From Perkinsus chesapeaki (Eukaryota; Perkinsozoa; Perkinsida; Perkinsidae): a DNA stretch of 33,378 nt. The notes below the pieces were generated by a model. That model saw nothing but the letters and a program-made list of their open reading frames with translations, had not been told where the DNA came from and ran no database searches. The translations under genes were made by a program, and so were the position numbers. The stretch spans positions 1 through 33,378 of the forward strand of contig JAAPAO010000395.1 of NCBI GenBank assembly GCA_013115145.1, read 5' to 3'. How positions within the stretch are numbered: position 1 is the first letter of the stretch; every line of letters begins with the position of its first letter. Of this stretch, positions 1 to 10,508 are shown piece by piece.

Positions 1-307
1 TATCGTTTGTCTCTGTTTGACTGTAGGTTAAATTCGCTTGAACGAATAGACCTCAACACTTATCTGTTTAGTTTTTTTGTATTGCGTTAGTGTGTAAGTG
101 AAAATTAGGAGGGAGTGAATAAGCTTACATTCTTCGAAGGAACTCCAGGTTCTGGTCAAGGGCCATAGAGGTAATTGCGGACTTCAACGTTTCCATAGTC
201 TTTGTAGATGTGGAGCCATAGAATCCTCCGACAGAATGGCACACAGCTCGCTGGGCAGCGATGTTAAGCCTGAAGAGCGGTGGATCAATCTGCGCATGCG
301 CGGTTAG

Positions 308-841
308 TTAAACTGACGGCTTGAGCTTCCACGACTGCAAGAAGGCTTTCCAGGCTGCAATCCCATCCTCTTTGTGGCGCAAAGCTAAGCCCTTAGCAAG
401 CCATTCAGCTGAGGAGGACGGAGAGAACTCCGGACAATCTTCCTTCATGACCAATACCTACGGAAAATATACGCAACTTGGACCCGCTTTCTACAGGACA
501 CTATTACTTGGGCGCGAGCCACGAGATCTCTGAGTAACTGAGTGTCACTTCTGTGGCCATCAGCATTCTTATACATTCTAATCAAAGCACTATACTCGCG
601 GGAAGCGAAGAGAGATCGGCAGTGGGCCACCCGAGCTTTGCTGTCAGATGGCTGCAGTGCAACCTAGAACACCGGAACTCGTTAGAACTGATTAGGCCGG
701 GCGGCGGTGCCGTCAGCTTACAGCCAGTTCGGAGAAGAAGACAGCTGACTCCCAATCACATTCAGAGAAAGCGTCGTCGGCTACTTTCAAAAGAGCATCC
801 AAGGTGCTGAGGACACCGCGGCGACCATCTGTTGGGGCCAT
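308..841 (-). CDS. small helical (TPR-like) protein, 3 exons
   Basis: Three exons (841-722, 663-462, 408-308) join in frame to about 140 residues. The start is the ATG at 841, giving MAPTDGRRGV. The product is amphipathic helical throughout: an N-terminal pair of helices containing SECDWESAVFFSELAVALQP resembles a TPR unit such as those near the start of anaphase-promoting-complex TPR subunits, but one repeat is too little to name a family. The introns are 58 and 53 nt with GT/AG ends. The 3' end is uncertain. After the TAA at 308 two further open readings run to about 125 and could be joined through a very short (24 or 28 nt) intron. The neighbour upstream on the same strand is aminoacylase. 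Function is not assigned. Confidence 0.6.
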
Positions 842-1028
842 ACGAAAGCTTGATTATCGACTTTAGCGTTCCAATACGAGGAGTCCTCCTCGACAACTTT
901 GGCTCCGTAAAGACGACCGAGATGCACTGGCAATTGACAGAATACAAAGCACATTACCGCAGACAACAAATGATAAAAGTGAGAGGCAATTAATCACAAA
1001 AGCCAAGCTACAGCACAAGTGACTGTGT

Positions 1029-2971
1029 TCAAGAGAGGGCTTCATGGTGTTCTAAGTTAGCTAGGACAGGTATAATTTTGGTGTACACTCGGATGCCTTC
1101 TATCAGGGCCTTCTCCGTGATGAACCTAGATCGGAGGGAAGTGCTAGGACATATGAGTTTTTATCAGGTTACTCATTGTGGTCATGGAGGAGTATCGGAG
1201 TGTCTCTCATTGGTGAAAATCCGAAACACGGGAGCCCTTTTTCTCTGAAGTATCTGAACATAACCCACCGGTTCCTCTCGTGCTCTAATGGGACTTGGAC
1301 AACGAACCTGCTATCTGTTCCACTGGGAAATATTTCCAAATTGGTTTGAACACCAGCCGCATCTTGAATGGCCTTTCGCAGCGCTAGCAGCCAAGGATCG
1401 GACAGACTCAAAGCAGGAGGATGCTTCGAGAAGTTCTGAGGAGAATGAAGATGCAAAAGTGTAAAAGGCGGTCGCCTCCATGTTACATCGTACTGAACTT
1501 CAACATCGTCTTTGTATTCCCCGAGCCAATCATCGAATATTCCCTGCAATCGAGAAGTGTCTATATGAAGCGGCACCTAACTCACAGTGTAACCAACATA
1601 TCATCGGTCACGTCCGATTACTCTGACGTCAAGGCCGATGAGAGCCTCGGAAGGGATAACATTCAGAGCAAAGCCAGACTTGGTACTACAAAGAACAACG
1701 GCAGCGCGAATGATGATGCTCAAGAAACATGCGAGTCATACCTGCTACTCGGCACGCCTGTTTGCAAAGCGGTTACATTAACCGTTAAAACATCACCGAG
1801 CGTCTTTGCCGCGGCTGCTGGCCCGCAAGTAGCATCATCGAGTATCTTGCGCTGCTCGGCCCGCACCGCATAGATTTTTGACAGAATCTTTACCTGATGA
1901 TCGATAGGTTTAGGTAGCGGAGGAATCGCTCGGGACCAGCTTCTCAACGGCTGTATTCTCAATGAATCTGCTTCCATGCCCAGTGTTCCCCTTCACACGG
2001 AAGGTTACCCAGTTGGTAGAGCGTTCACCGTAGAAGAGCGTATAGCTGGGTTAAGAAGCATGGGTCATAGAGAGCAACCAGCAAGAGCTTACTTGCCAGC
2101 TGACGGGGTGGCGAGACCCTCATCGAGGACAACACCAACGTTGAATTCAGCGAACTCGGGACTCTCGACAAATTTTCCGGCACCTGTACAGTAGGCTGTT
2201 AGAAGATTAAAGTGCGAGTAAACAACTCACCATCGACCCCGCCGACCTCCTCATCGGGGACTAAGGATACGTGGATGGTTCGACGAAGCTGTCTGCCATC
2301 AGCAAATACGTGTCGAAGGCCTTCGATATACCTGAGGATTATGAGATAGCTTCGGAAGCGAGAAAATCTGGATGCTCGAGAGAAACTATATTTCTCCAAC
2401 TCGACCTACCCGCTGAGAACACACTTCATGTCCTGTGTACCTCTGCCATAGATCTTACCATCCTTGATAACCGCTTCAAACGGGTCGGTCTCCCAATGCT
2501 GTCGAAACACCGGCACGACCTGAACAAACGTTAGAGTTATAACAGAGAGAATCGCTCACATCATAGTGGCCGTTCAAAAGGATGCTCTTCAAGGTTGGCT
2601 CCGTCCCGGGAAAGGTTGCCAACACCACCGGCTTGCCCGGTACGTACCTACACAATGTCTTCGTATTGGCCTTCTTGCAAAAGTACTACTCGATAGATCT
2701 TATATTTGTAACCCTCGGGATCTCTGCCAGCCACTTTTGGAGGAGTGCAGCGCATTGAGCGTAGGACCCGTTTGATACACCTGAACAGTGGCAGAGACAG
2801 GACTGTGCGTCGGCAGACGGAATACGCCAGGTATGACCCACCTTCACCAGAGATGCTCGGTATCCTAACCAGCTCCCTGAACCTATCGATGCTCTCTCTG
2901 TCATCATCACTCAGGGGGCCCGACACCCAGTTGCTCGCTACAGTGACGTCTCCTTCCTCCGTAGTTGCCAT
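1029..2971 (-). CDS. ACY1: aminoacylase-1 (M20 metallopeptidase), 12 exons
   Basis: Hydrolyses N-acyl-L-amino acids to the free amino acid in the cytosol, a salvage step of amino-acid metabolism. Twelve exons (2971-2842, 2780-2690, 2647-2560, 2519-2410, 2331-2231, 2183-2093, 2045-1937, 1893-1742, 1685-1622, 1576-1308, 1253-1173, 1125-1029) give 460 residues, somewhat longer than animal enzymes of about 408. The family motifs occur in order: the metal His in [12 protein letters not shown], the bridging Asp in GRGTQDMKC, the catalytic Glu pair in LVPDEEVGG, the acidic ligand in [10 protein letters not shown], the dimer-lid His in NTGHGSRF, and the C-terminal [18 protein letters not shown] followed by PILLHDHNE. 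All expected zinc ligands are therefore present. Introns are 40-78 nt. The ATG at 2971 follows an in-frame GTG and gives a leader of about 30 residues before the catalytic domain, with no clear signal peptide. Confidence 0.95.
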
Positions 2972-3105
2972 CACTTCCTGAGGAACACGATAATGGGATC
3001 GTCGGGAGTCGGCATGCTCACTGCGGCCATCCTTCGCTTGGCCTCACAGCTGCAAGCTTGTTCGACAGCTTCCCTTTTACCGTTCTGAGTGGGAGCTGGA
3101 GGCAT
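2971..3105 (-). CDS. 44-codon ORF overlapping the aminoacylase start
   Basis: An ATG at 3105 opens 44 codons beginning MPPAPTQNGKREAV and ending FLRK. Its TGA shares bases with the ATG of the aminoacylase gene (TGATG). It may be an upstream ORF in the aminoacylase leader or an alternative first exon; the aminoacylase frame is also open for some codons upstream of its ATG. There is no family resemblance. The composition (Lys/Arg/Glu/Ala) is compatible with coding but too short to prove it. Confidence 0.25.
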   Translation of the reverse strand: MPPAPTQNGKREAVEQACSCEAKRRMAAVSMPTPDDPIIVFLRK

Positions 3106-3111
3106 TGGTAT

Positions 3112-3538
3112 AACGGAAATAAAGAACTTTCAAGGATGAGCCACAACACACTGAAATAAGGACGATCTCAGTAGTTCCCCTCCTCAAAACGAATGATCCG
3201 CTCCAAACAGACAGCCCAAAGGATGAGCCCGTCTATCACAAGGCCTCCTCAGAATCCATGAACGAGGGGGGCGGATGATGGTGAGATAACCTCCGATGCC
3301 CGGACACTTGAACTCAGCGGTCACCAATAAATCAACCAGGCGCGACGTGTACATCATCGCAGTGTCATCACGTGGATTGCTAGTACCGTCTCCGGAATCA
3401 CACTTGTGGACTCGGAAAAAAATCAGTGTCGGATTCTACTCGAGCCCACTTGAGTCACTAATAACGCAAGTCCAATATCGGATCGAGTCTCAATGACCAT
3501 TAGTCATCATGTAATCAATTACTATATCCCACCACCGA
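3112..3538. other. intergenic, nothing recognised
   Basis: Lies between the 5' side of the aminoacylase unit and the 3' end of the next minus-strand gene. Only short, frame-broken ORFs are present on either strand. No repeat, RNA or splice-bounded exon was found. Confidence 0.5.
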
Positions 3539-4717
3539 TCAAAGACTATTCAAGTCAACGGAGGCAAACAACTTCTCAAGATCTTCGCCTTCTGTCTGAT
3601 CAACGCCGGTGAGTGGGATAGAAGTACTGAACAATGCCGAGAGCGAGTCCTTCGTCAGAAGTTTGGTGGCTCTAGTTGCCGACAGACTGCTGCTCGGTAG
3701 TGTTCTTTCCACCAACCAATCGCTCTCAACTATCTCATCAGTATACTTTTTGGGATCATAAACTAGCTCCCGTCCTTCCTCTTTATGAGCGGGTGGCTCC
3801 CGTGGTGAGAGCTGCGCCCATCGTTCGGCTTCATTCTTATCATCAGTTATGGCTAATTGGGGATCCTCCACGATGACCGGGAGGACCGCAACGCTGCTGG
3901 GCTTGTCCTCAATCGCCAGCACTGCTGCTGCTTCATCATCAGATGGCTCGACCAGTATAGCATCAACAACCCCGCTAACGTCAGCCTCCGTGCCAGCCTG
4001 CTCTATCTCCGTTCGCTGTGACCCGGCCAAGTGGAGCTGTGGATTAGGGGGCCCCTCATCATTAACACAGTGCACCGTTGATGAACTCTCCGACATAGCA
4101 GCCCTCTCCACTATAGCACTCACTATGCTCTGAGCCACCTTGCCAGCCTTTTCACCCTCGCCTTTCGAAGATGCCACAACCGGTGGAGCTGAAGGAGCCG
4201 GCTGTGACCGGCGAGTGAAAGGCCGTCCGCCAATAGAAGACGGTACTGAGGGCACCATAGGAATCATCCGTGGAGATCAAACACCTCACCACGTCTGGCT
4301 TTGAATCGTCGCACCAACGACAACTGTGGGGCTTTCGGTCGAGGCTTCGGCTTGCTCAGTCTCTCCACCGAGCTCCTCTGAGCCACAGCCATCGAGGTTC
4401 TGAGACAAAGACAATGAGCAGATATAACACCAAGAGATTACCGTAGCTGTTGGAAGCTCTCGATGGCATCCGACTCTGTAATAGCTTTGGTGCTGCCGTG
4501 ATGATGCACTTGCCTCCTGCCAAGCGCCCTCCTCAGCAACCTCCGGTCACTTGCAGCATTGCGTCGGGCGAAGGAACACCTGACATGTGGAAACTCCTCC
4601 AAGATATGAGATTGACCGTGACGTCACCGTGAACATCCAGCATCGATACTGGCCTCACCGAGGGAACCGGTCGTCCCTGGTTGAGTACTCCCGCCGCCGC
4701 CGCCGCAGCCCGCACAT
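3539..4717 (-). CDS. basic N-terminus / disordered acidic protein, unknown family
   Basis: The largest exon, downstream of about 4221, codes roughly 230 residues ending LEKLFASVDLNSL. Upstream, introns of 44 nt (after RRFKARR) and 43 nt (after ESFQQLR) are in phase and bring in an Arg-rich N-terminal part containing MCGLRRRRREYS and VERLSKPKPRPKAP. The first intron (about 100 nt, opening GTGAGG) is less certain. The C-terminal half is Ser/Ala/Glu-rich and probably disordered, with a conserved-looking tail around ELVYDPKKYTDEIVESDWL. No domain is recognised. The basic-then-acidic charge split would suit a nuclear or cytoskeletal linker, but that is a guess. The start at 4717 is the first ATG in the Arg-rich frame. 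Confidence 0.6.
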
Positions 4718-4739
4718 GACTTGTACACCTTTGCTGCAT

Positions 4740-5338
4740 TTACGGAGCGCCAGAACTGCCCAGGGGGAGGGTCTCGACAAGTAACACCGTAGAGAGCGGC
4801 GGATCGGCGGTTCCCATCGGTACCTTCCTTCCCAGTCGTGCCCGGTATCCGACCCCACCTTCGCCGTTTAAGGCCTTCATTGATGGTACGTGATACCTCC
4901 AATACATGCAGCAACAGACCAAGCATCGTTCGATCATCGAAGGTCTCCTCGATACCACACTTACCCTATAAACCATCGGCTTGCCGACAGCGAGACGCGG
5001 ATAGTCCTACCTCAGACATTTCACCAACTGTACCTATTATTGTCGCCAAGCGGAGACCTGTTTCGTGACAGGAGTGACAGCGAGGATGCGAATGCGTATT
5101 ACAGAACATACCTGAGAGTCGAGTGTCTATGGAACTAGTCGAAGACAGCAGCGTACCTCCGCATTTGCAAGGGGTTGCTGAGGTGGGTAAAGGTTTCAGG
5201 CATCCTGGATGCATACAAGCAAAATGCTCCATAATCTGCCGGACGTTGAACGCCTTGTCTAGGTACGTCTTGGCCGCCAGCAGATAACCTTGTTGACACA
5301 ATGCCTACAGACCACCAAGTACAGCAGCTTGTTGAGCC
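4740..5338 (-). CDS. AN1-type zinc-finger region (3' part of a longer gene)
   Basis: The frame AQQAAVLGGYLLAAKTYL leads into a clear AN1 zinc finger: CMHPGC, nine residues, CKCGGMFC, then NTHSHPRCHSC. The spacing C-x4-C / C-x-C-x4-C-x2-H-x5-H-x-C matches the AN1 fold, and the C-x4-C first pair is the ZFAND1/2-like form. A 45 nt intron splits the finger after CKCG. Downstream exons read MSEETFDDRTML and then GEGGVGYRARLGRKVPMG, ending at TAA 4740. AN1 domains bind ubiquitin-system or stress partners. No start codon fits just upstream, so this is probably the C-terminal part of the gene at 5447-8114; the joins between 5338 and 5447 were not resolved. Several joins here need introns of only 22-28 nt. 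Confidence 0.6.
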
Positions 5339-5446
5339 CTGTTTAGGGTACCTTGGCGCGCTTAACCCTTCCCCATCGTCTGATAAGACTGTAACAGCCA
5401 GGTTGGCCGTTTTCAGATTTACTGCCCAACGAGGTAACGAAGTCGT

Positions 5447-8114
5447 CTATTGTCCTTGAGCGACGCCCCTGCCCAGCAGCGTGTTCCCCTGGTGCATGGC
5501 CGCCAGCAGCTGGGATGAATCTGAGCAATCCGACTCTCTGAAATGGTAAGGCTTCCTAACCCTACCGACAGTTATCGATCTCTCCGTTGAGCATGAATGT
5601 CGAGCGTCGCATCCGCTTAGCAATCCTGCTACCTACCAATATCGAATAGGCGAACCCATCTGTGGTGGAAGCCGCCGCCGGCACCTCCTGAAAGTCGGGC
5701 GACCATCTCATCGTACTGACTGGCCTTATTGACTTCGATGCTCAGGTGAACCTTTTGGTTGAAGCATGCACCGACGGATCGGCCCAGGGGAGCCCAGAAG
5801 CCGAGGCCGTGACGGCTAAGTGCCCAACGTCTGTGAGACTGAATCTAAACGTACCACTACAAAAACGCATCTCCCAATACGGATGTCCTCACGCGCTTCA
5901 TTAGGGTCTCCGAGCAATACCGAGCAAACTGCGGCGGAGCGATCTTCCAGAGCTTCGATACTTCCACTTGCTCACCCCGCCATGAGCATCGCTTCGGCAT
6001 CTTGATCGAAAGTCTTCTCTCGAAAGCAACAAACCTCGCAATGCCTTTCGCATCGCTCCGCCCAATAATTTTTTCCTTTGCCAACACGTCAAAGGTAAGG
6101 CCTTGAATGCGCACTTCAACCAAAGGCATATGCCTCTTCATCTCGATGTTGAGCGTGCCATCCTCTCCAACACTGATAGCTGCATTTATCACTCTTATCG
6201 CAGTTGATCGATCGATATCGTGGCACCCGAATAGATCACAAATTCTGTCCTCACCAACGGCTTGACAAAGGTCGGCGAAGAGGTGCTCGAGAAAACCGCT
6301 ACTGGTGACACCAAAAAGGTCAGAGGTTCGAGACACTGAGTGGTTCACAATAGTAAAGACCTTCCTCTTCAGTGCCGAATGTCGTTGCATGGCCTCGTGA
6401 AGCTCGGACATCCTCATTGCATCGGCCCGGTCTCCCTGGCCCAGGGGAAGGCGACCGCTAGGTGAGTCGATGGTGGATATAATCCTAAACAGCAAGCATC
6501 TCCTTCTAGAAGCGAACCTGTCCACCTCAGTTTGCGAGCTTCCTTCAGAAGGACCACGAAGGCATCATAGGAGTGATGCGGCCCGAGCGTTTCCTTGTAC
6601 TCGGCCAAAGCAGCCATCACCGCGGCATCATTTGGACCATGCCTTCTCAAGAGCTGGAATAACCGCATCGATGCAAGTTGAGATTCGGTGCTCATTGTAT
6701 GCCTCTTTGGTCGCGCTAGCTCGGATAGGGGCGTCGGGAGGATGTGCAGATATCTCGACTTCGACCTGCAGTGTGATTTCCACTAGTAATACGGATTTGA
6801 GGTTAACCGACCTTTCGAGAATATCTTTCCCCGATTGCTCAGCAAATCCCGCTGCTTCTTTCTGTTTCTTGATCTCTCGCTCAGCGATCTTCGTAATAAC
6901 ATCTAAAGCTTGCGAGCGGCTAAGTCCTCTGAGCCGGTAGGATGATTTTTGGTAAGGTGTTAAGGACGCCCAGAATCGGAACAGGGACGAAACATCAAGG
7001 CTTCGGTATCCGTTCTGTTTTTCGAAGGCACCCAGAATAGGAAATGTTTCATCGCGACCATCAATGAAGTTATGAAGGTACTCGAGCAACTGAGGCTCTC
7101 CAACCCTAATAACAGCAACGATTTGTTATTAAGGTCTTAGGCGATGGTTTCACCCCTTGAGCCCCCATTTGGCCTTGTCCTTGATGGATTTGAAGTATGC
7201 AGTGACATCACTAGCAACTAGCTTAGATTCTCCTTCGAAGAAGCTCGGCCGGTAGTCAGGATCCTTTGGTAAGATGCCATCGTCGCCCAGCCTTTTCCAG
7301 TCGGCGTCGCAGGCGATGAAGAGATCGATAACTCGTGTATATTGCAGCGGCGGCAGCAGCAGCAGCTTCGAAGGTGCTACGGGGCGATGGTATACAAGTA
7401 CTATTGACCATCACTCACCATCGTTCTTGCGGTCTTCTGAATGCACTCCTCCAAAAGGTGAAGATAGACTCCCCAGAGTGGAGACAGGTTTAAGGAGAGG
7501 TTCAATGGGCGAAGGCTCAGCACGACCGCTACTAGCTATGGTCGACATTGACAGGCTTCGAGACGAAACCTTTACAACCTTCCCTGGTAAAAGGGGCCGA
7601 GAAGAGAGCCAGTCCACCTTGGAGTACATAATACGATAACGATTAAGCAAATAGTCACGTCTACCTCTCTCCGAATGGCGAAGAACTTGTACACAAGTTT
7701 AACGAGGTCCCTACGCCCAATCCGGTAGACCATGTCATACTCGGAATCGGACACAGCGGTCATCTCAGTAGTAGGCCCCCCGGAACTAGCTGCAGCATTG
7801 AGGCAGATCGATGCACAAGGAAGGCTCTTCCTCTGGTAATGATCAATCCAATATCTGATTGTCACTCTTGTGGCTCTTATATGACACTCCTACTGGATAT
7901 AGACTTCCTCATCTTCCGGTGGTGGCTCGCATGCCGTTTGCTTTGCAAAGCTCTTAATTAGCGAGATCACAACACCTGCCTCTATCGTGGACATATTCTT
8001 CTCGCTGAGAACTCTGTGAAAAGGCCCATCAGCTTCGGAAAGCATCTCGAATAAGCTCTGGAATGGTACTGCTGAAGCCTTCATGGATGGAGACGTTCCA
8101 GTCATGAGGAGCAT
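5447..8114 (-). CDS. large helical protein, unknown family, at least 9 exons
   Basis: From the ATG at 8114 (MLLMTGTSPSMKASAV) a chain of in-phase exons runs left. Landmarks in order are VYRIGRRDLVKLVYKFF, LFIACDADWKRLGDDG, LLEYLHNFIDGRDETFP, RLFQLLRRHGPNDAAVM, the long exon with LFADLCQAVGEDRICDLF and IEMKRHMPLVEVRIQGL, then RHGLGFWAPLGRSVGACF. Introns of 41-79 nt with GT/AG ends are well supported by phase in the first seven exons. Downstream of about 6010 the introns become very short and less sure. The product is mostly helical and hydrophilic, over 700 residues, without a domain I can name. The reading frame is also open upstream of 8114 into the left arm of the inverted duplication, where a TAG interrupts the homologous N-terminus. 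It probably continues into the AN1 region on its 3' side. Confidence 0.6.
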
Positions 8115-8120
8115 AAAGCT

Positions 8121-8909
8121 ACAGTACGCGACATCTAGAGATGCGCGGACTGGACGGGCAGAAATATCGAGAAGTATGGCGAGTTTCGAGCTATTTCCTT
8201 TTCTATTGAATTCTCCATACTCGATTACCCATAAATCGAGCTTGCCCCGCTATAACTCAACAAAAAAACTTTTAGCCATTTTCGTGCTGAGTGGCGCGAC
8301 CTTTCAGCCCGTTCACGACGGTTCTGGGCAGTTCTGGGCTGTCTCGCTGAGAGGCCGACATTTTGGCGGTGCACAGAGCTTGTGCCACGCAGTGAGGCAT
8401 AGTGGCTCCTAGTTATTCTTACTAAAAATCTCTTAGCACACACCGTTGTTCACCAGGACACGGGTCTACTTGGCATATGATGAAGAGGATAAACAGGTGG
8501 GGGCTAGACTCTAGTCACTCGTGTCAGGGCGGTAGGTTGCCCAACCGAAGTATGCGAAGTACGCGTCACGGGATTCGCGTGTCTACCCCAAAGATTCCGT
8601 ATGCTCTCGTGTTACTCAGGACAGGTTCGGTATCTGTATGCCTGTCTTTTCCTCAAAATTTTTTCAATTGTATGAAGTTCGGATTGGTTGCACTTCATGT
8701 CCGAAATGTCCGCAAGTGGAAACTTCGCAAAGTCCCACTTTCGACAACCCTAGATATTGCCATAACGAGCGCCATTAGTAGTCGCACGCATATGCATAGC
8801 GCAGCCGAGTAGTCGAGAAGTCCCTCATTCCTATTAAGTATCAGTCTATGAGGGAATCTTACTTAACAAGCAGTTGTAACTTGACCTATGACATCATTCG
8901 CGTTTCTGC
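8121..8909. repeat. left arm of large inverted duplication
   Basis: Begins ACAGTACGCGACAT and reappears, reverse-complemented, at 9561-10508. The arms are near-identical over long stretches: a 62-codon reading taken from each arm (from about 8477, and its mirror ending near 10000) is the same. The arm holds the spacer between two divergent genes. Its outer end is the N-terminal coding region of the large minus-strand gene, and its inner end includes the first 22 bases of the secreted-protein gene. Compared with the right arm it lacks about 160 bases near 8348. No target-site duplication is visible outside it. Confidence 0.9.
8250..8279 (-). pseudogene. interrupted start of the large gene (nonsense at codon 10)
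   Basis: ATG at 8279 gives MAKSFFVEL followed by TAG at 8252-8250. The same reading in the right arm has GAG instead and stays open. Beyond the stop the frame continues (RGKLDLWVIEYGEF, then LAILLDISARPVRASLDVAY) straight into the ATG at 8114 of the large gene. Either the large gene now starts at 8114 or this copy carries a nonsense change. Confidence 0.55.
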
Positions 8910-9310
8910 TTCTCGTCTACCTATTGTTCTTTCAAGGATCACAAGCTTCTGTTGGCCCTACAGGGAAGTACTTTAAGAAGATCGGTGATAACGTTTGTGT
9001 CCAAGTGGATTGGCTTAATGGTGAGGAGAACGCTGCCAGAAGAATAAACTTACTAGTGATGTGTGGTCAAGAACAGGAAAATGCCGTAGTGGATGTTGTA
9101 CAGAAGGGCCCTTCGAACTATACGATTTCTGGAGCATCATACAATGAATACAATGACTTCATTCTGTACGTGATCGGATACATGTGCAGAACCACCTTCG
9201 AAGTAGTCGACGGAGATTTGATGTACTACAGTTACAACGCTCAAAAAAACTCAGTGAGGACGGATTTCGGCCTAGACCCATATGTAGAATTGTTCCCCGG
9301 TTCTTGCTAA
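8888..9310 (+). CDS. small secreted protein, 140 aa, single exon
   Basis: The ATG at 8888 opens a strong signal peptide (MTSFAFLLLVYLLFFQGSQA, cleavage likely after residue 20). The mature part is about 120 residues with four cysteines, in the contexts NVCVQVDW, LVMCGQEQ, GYMCRTTF and a C-terminal FPGSC, so two disulfides are possible. It is Asn/Tyr-rich and probably a beta-rich extracellular domain. There is no intron, unlike most neighbours. It sits in the spacer of the inverted duplication, and its first 22 bases lie within the left arm, so its promoter is inside the duplicated sequence. I recognise no family; a lineage-specific secreted protein is the best description. Stop is TAA at 9308. 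Confidence 0.85.
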   Translation: MTSFAFLLLVYLLFFQGSQASVGPTGKYFKKIGDNVCVQVDWLNGEENAARRINLLVMCGQEQENAVVDVVQKGPSNYTISGASYNEYNDFILYVIGYMCRTTFEVVDGDLMYYSYNAQKNSVRTDFGLDPYVELFPGSC

Positions 9311-9560
9311 TGAAAAAGACACTTTTCGGCAAGTATCCTCCAGTTTGAAGTTGACTAGGCGATGAATACATATAGATTCATCTAAATCATATTGAAGCGC
9401 GATCATTCTGCGTTATAGTATTGTTGTACTGATTCAACCACTCAAATACCTATGTTATACAGGAAGAATCTTTTTTCCAATGCTTTTGGGTTAAGTCGCT
9501 TTAATATAAAGTTAGTTAATGTAAATGGCTGGTGGAAAGGAACTCGAAATCAGATCTGCT
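9311..9560. other. 3' flank of secreted gene, nothing recognised
   Basis: AT-rich sequence between the TAA of the secreted-protein gene and the right arm of the inverted duplication. No ORF or repeat was recognised. Confidence 0.5.
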
Positions 9561-10508
9561 GCAGAAACGCGAATGATGTTCTACGCCAAGTTACAACTGC
9601 TTGGTAAGTGGACCTCTACTCTTTGCAAGGACTCCCTCATAGACTGACACTTGAAAGAAATGAGGGACTTCTCGACTACTCGGCTGCGTGCGACTACTAA
9701 TGGCGCTCGCCTCATGGCAATACTCCAGGGTTGTCGAAAGTGGGAATTTGTGAAGTTTCCACTGGCGGAATTTCGGACATGAAATGCAACCAATCGGAAC
9801 TTCACACAATTGAGAAAATTTTGAGGAAAAGACAGGCATACAGATACCGAACCTGTCCTGAGTAACACGAGAGCATACGGAATCTTTGGGGTAGACACGC
9901 GAATCCCGTGACGCGTACTTCGCATACTTCGGTTGGGCAACCTACCGCCCTGACACGAGTGACTAGAGTCTAGCCCCCACCTGTTTATCCTCTTCATCAT
10001 ATGCCAAGTAGACCCGTGTCCTGGTGAACAACGGTGTGTGCTAAGAGATTTTTAGTAAGAATAACTAGGAGCCACTATGCCTCACTGTGTGGCACAAGCT
10101 CTGTGCGCCGCCAAAATGTCGGCCTCTCAGCGAGACTTTTGGCCCTTATTCGTTCCCCGCTGGAAAAAAAAGCGTTCATATATGCTATAAAGGTCATTCA
10201 AAATGGCCCATTTTTTACGAGTAGTAGAAAAGTAATCTGCGTAGTATAATAAGCCGTAAGCAAAGAGATCCAGCTTCGGAAGCTGACCGGAACAAAACAG
10301 CCCAGAACCGTCGTGAACGGGCTGAAAGGCCGCGGCACTCAGCACGAAAATGGCTAAAAGTTTTTTTGTTGAGTTAGAGCGGGGCAAGCTCGATTTATGG
10401 GCAATCGAGTATGGAGAGTTCAATAGAAAAGGAAATAGCTCGAAACTCGCCATACTTCTCGATATTTCTGCCGGTCCAGTCCGCGCATCTCTACATGTCG
10501 CGTACTGT
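9561..10508. repeat. right arm of large inverted duplication
   Basis: Reverse complement of 8121-8909, ending CGCGTACTGT at 10508. Its inner end keeps a damaged copy of the secreted-gene start: the bases matching ATGACATCATTCGCG read AGAACATCATTCGCG on the minus strand, so the start codon is lost. It carries about 160 bases (10134-10296) absent from the left arm, including a short run of A and the hairpin-like CAGCTTCGGAAGCTG. Its outer end carries an intact copy of the N-terminal ORF that is broken in the left arm. Confidence 0.9.

Noticed and set aside
5430-5460. Reassigned TAG codon joining two coding-like stretches
   Set aside because: Other genes here end properly at TAG (for example 26546-26548 and 30394-30396), so unresolved micro-introns are more likely than a changed code.
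8121-10508. DNA transposon with long terminal inverted repeats
   Set aside because: No transposase, no target-site duplication, and the arms contain starts of host genes; a segmental inverted duplication explains it better.
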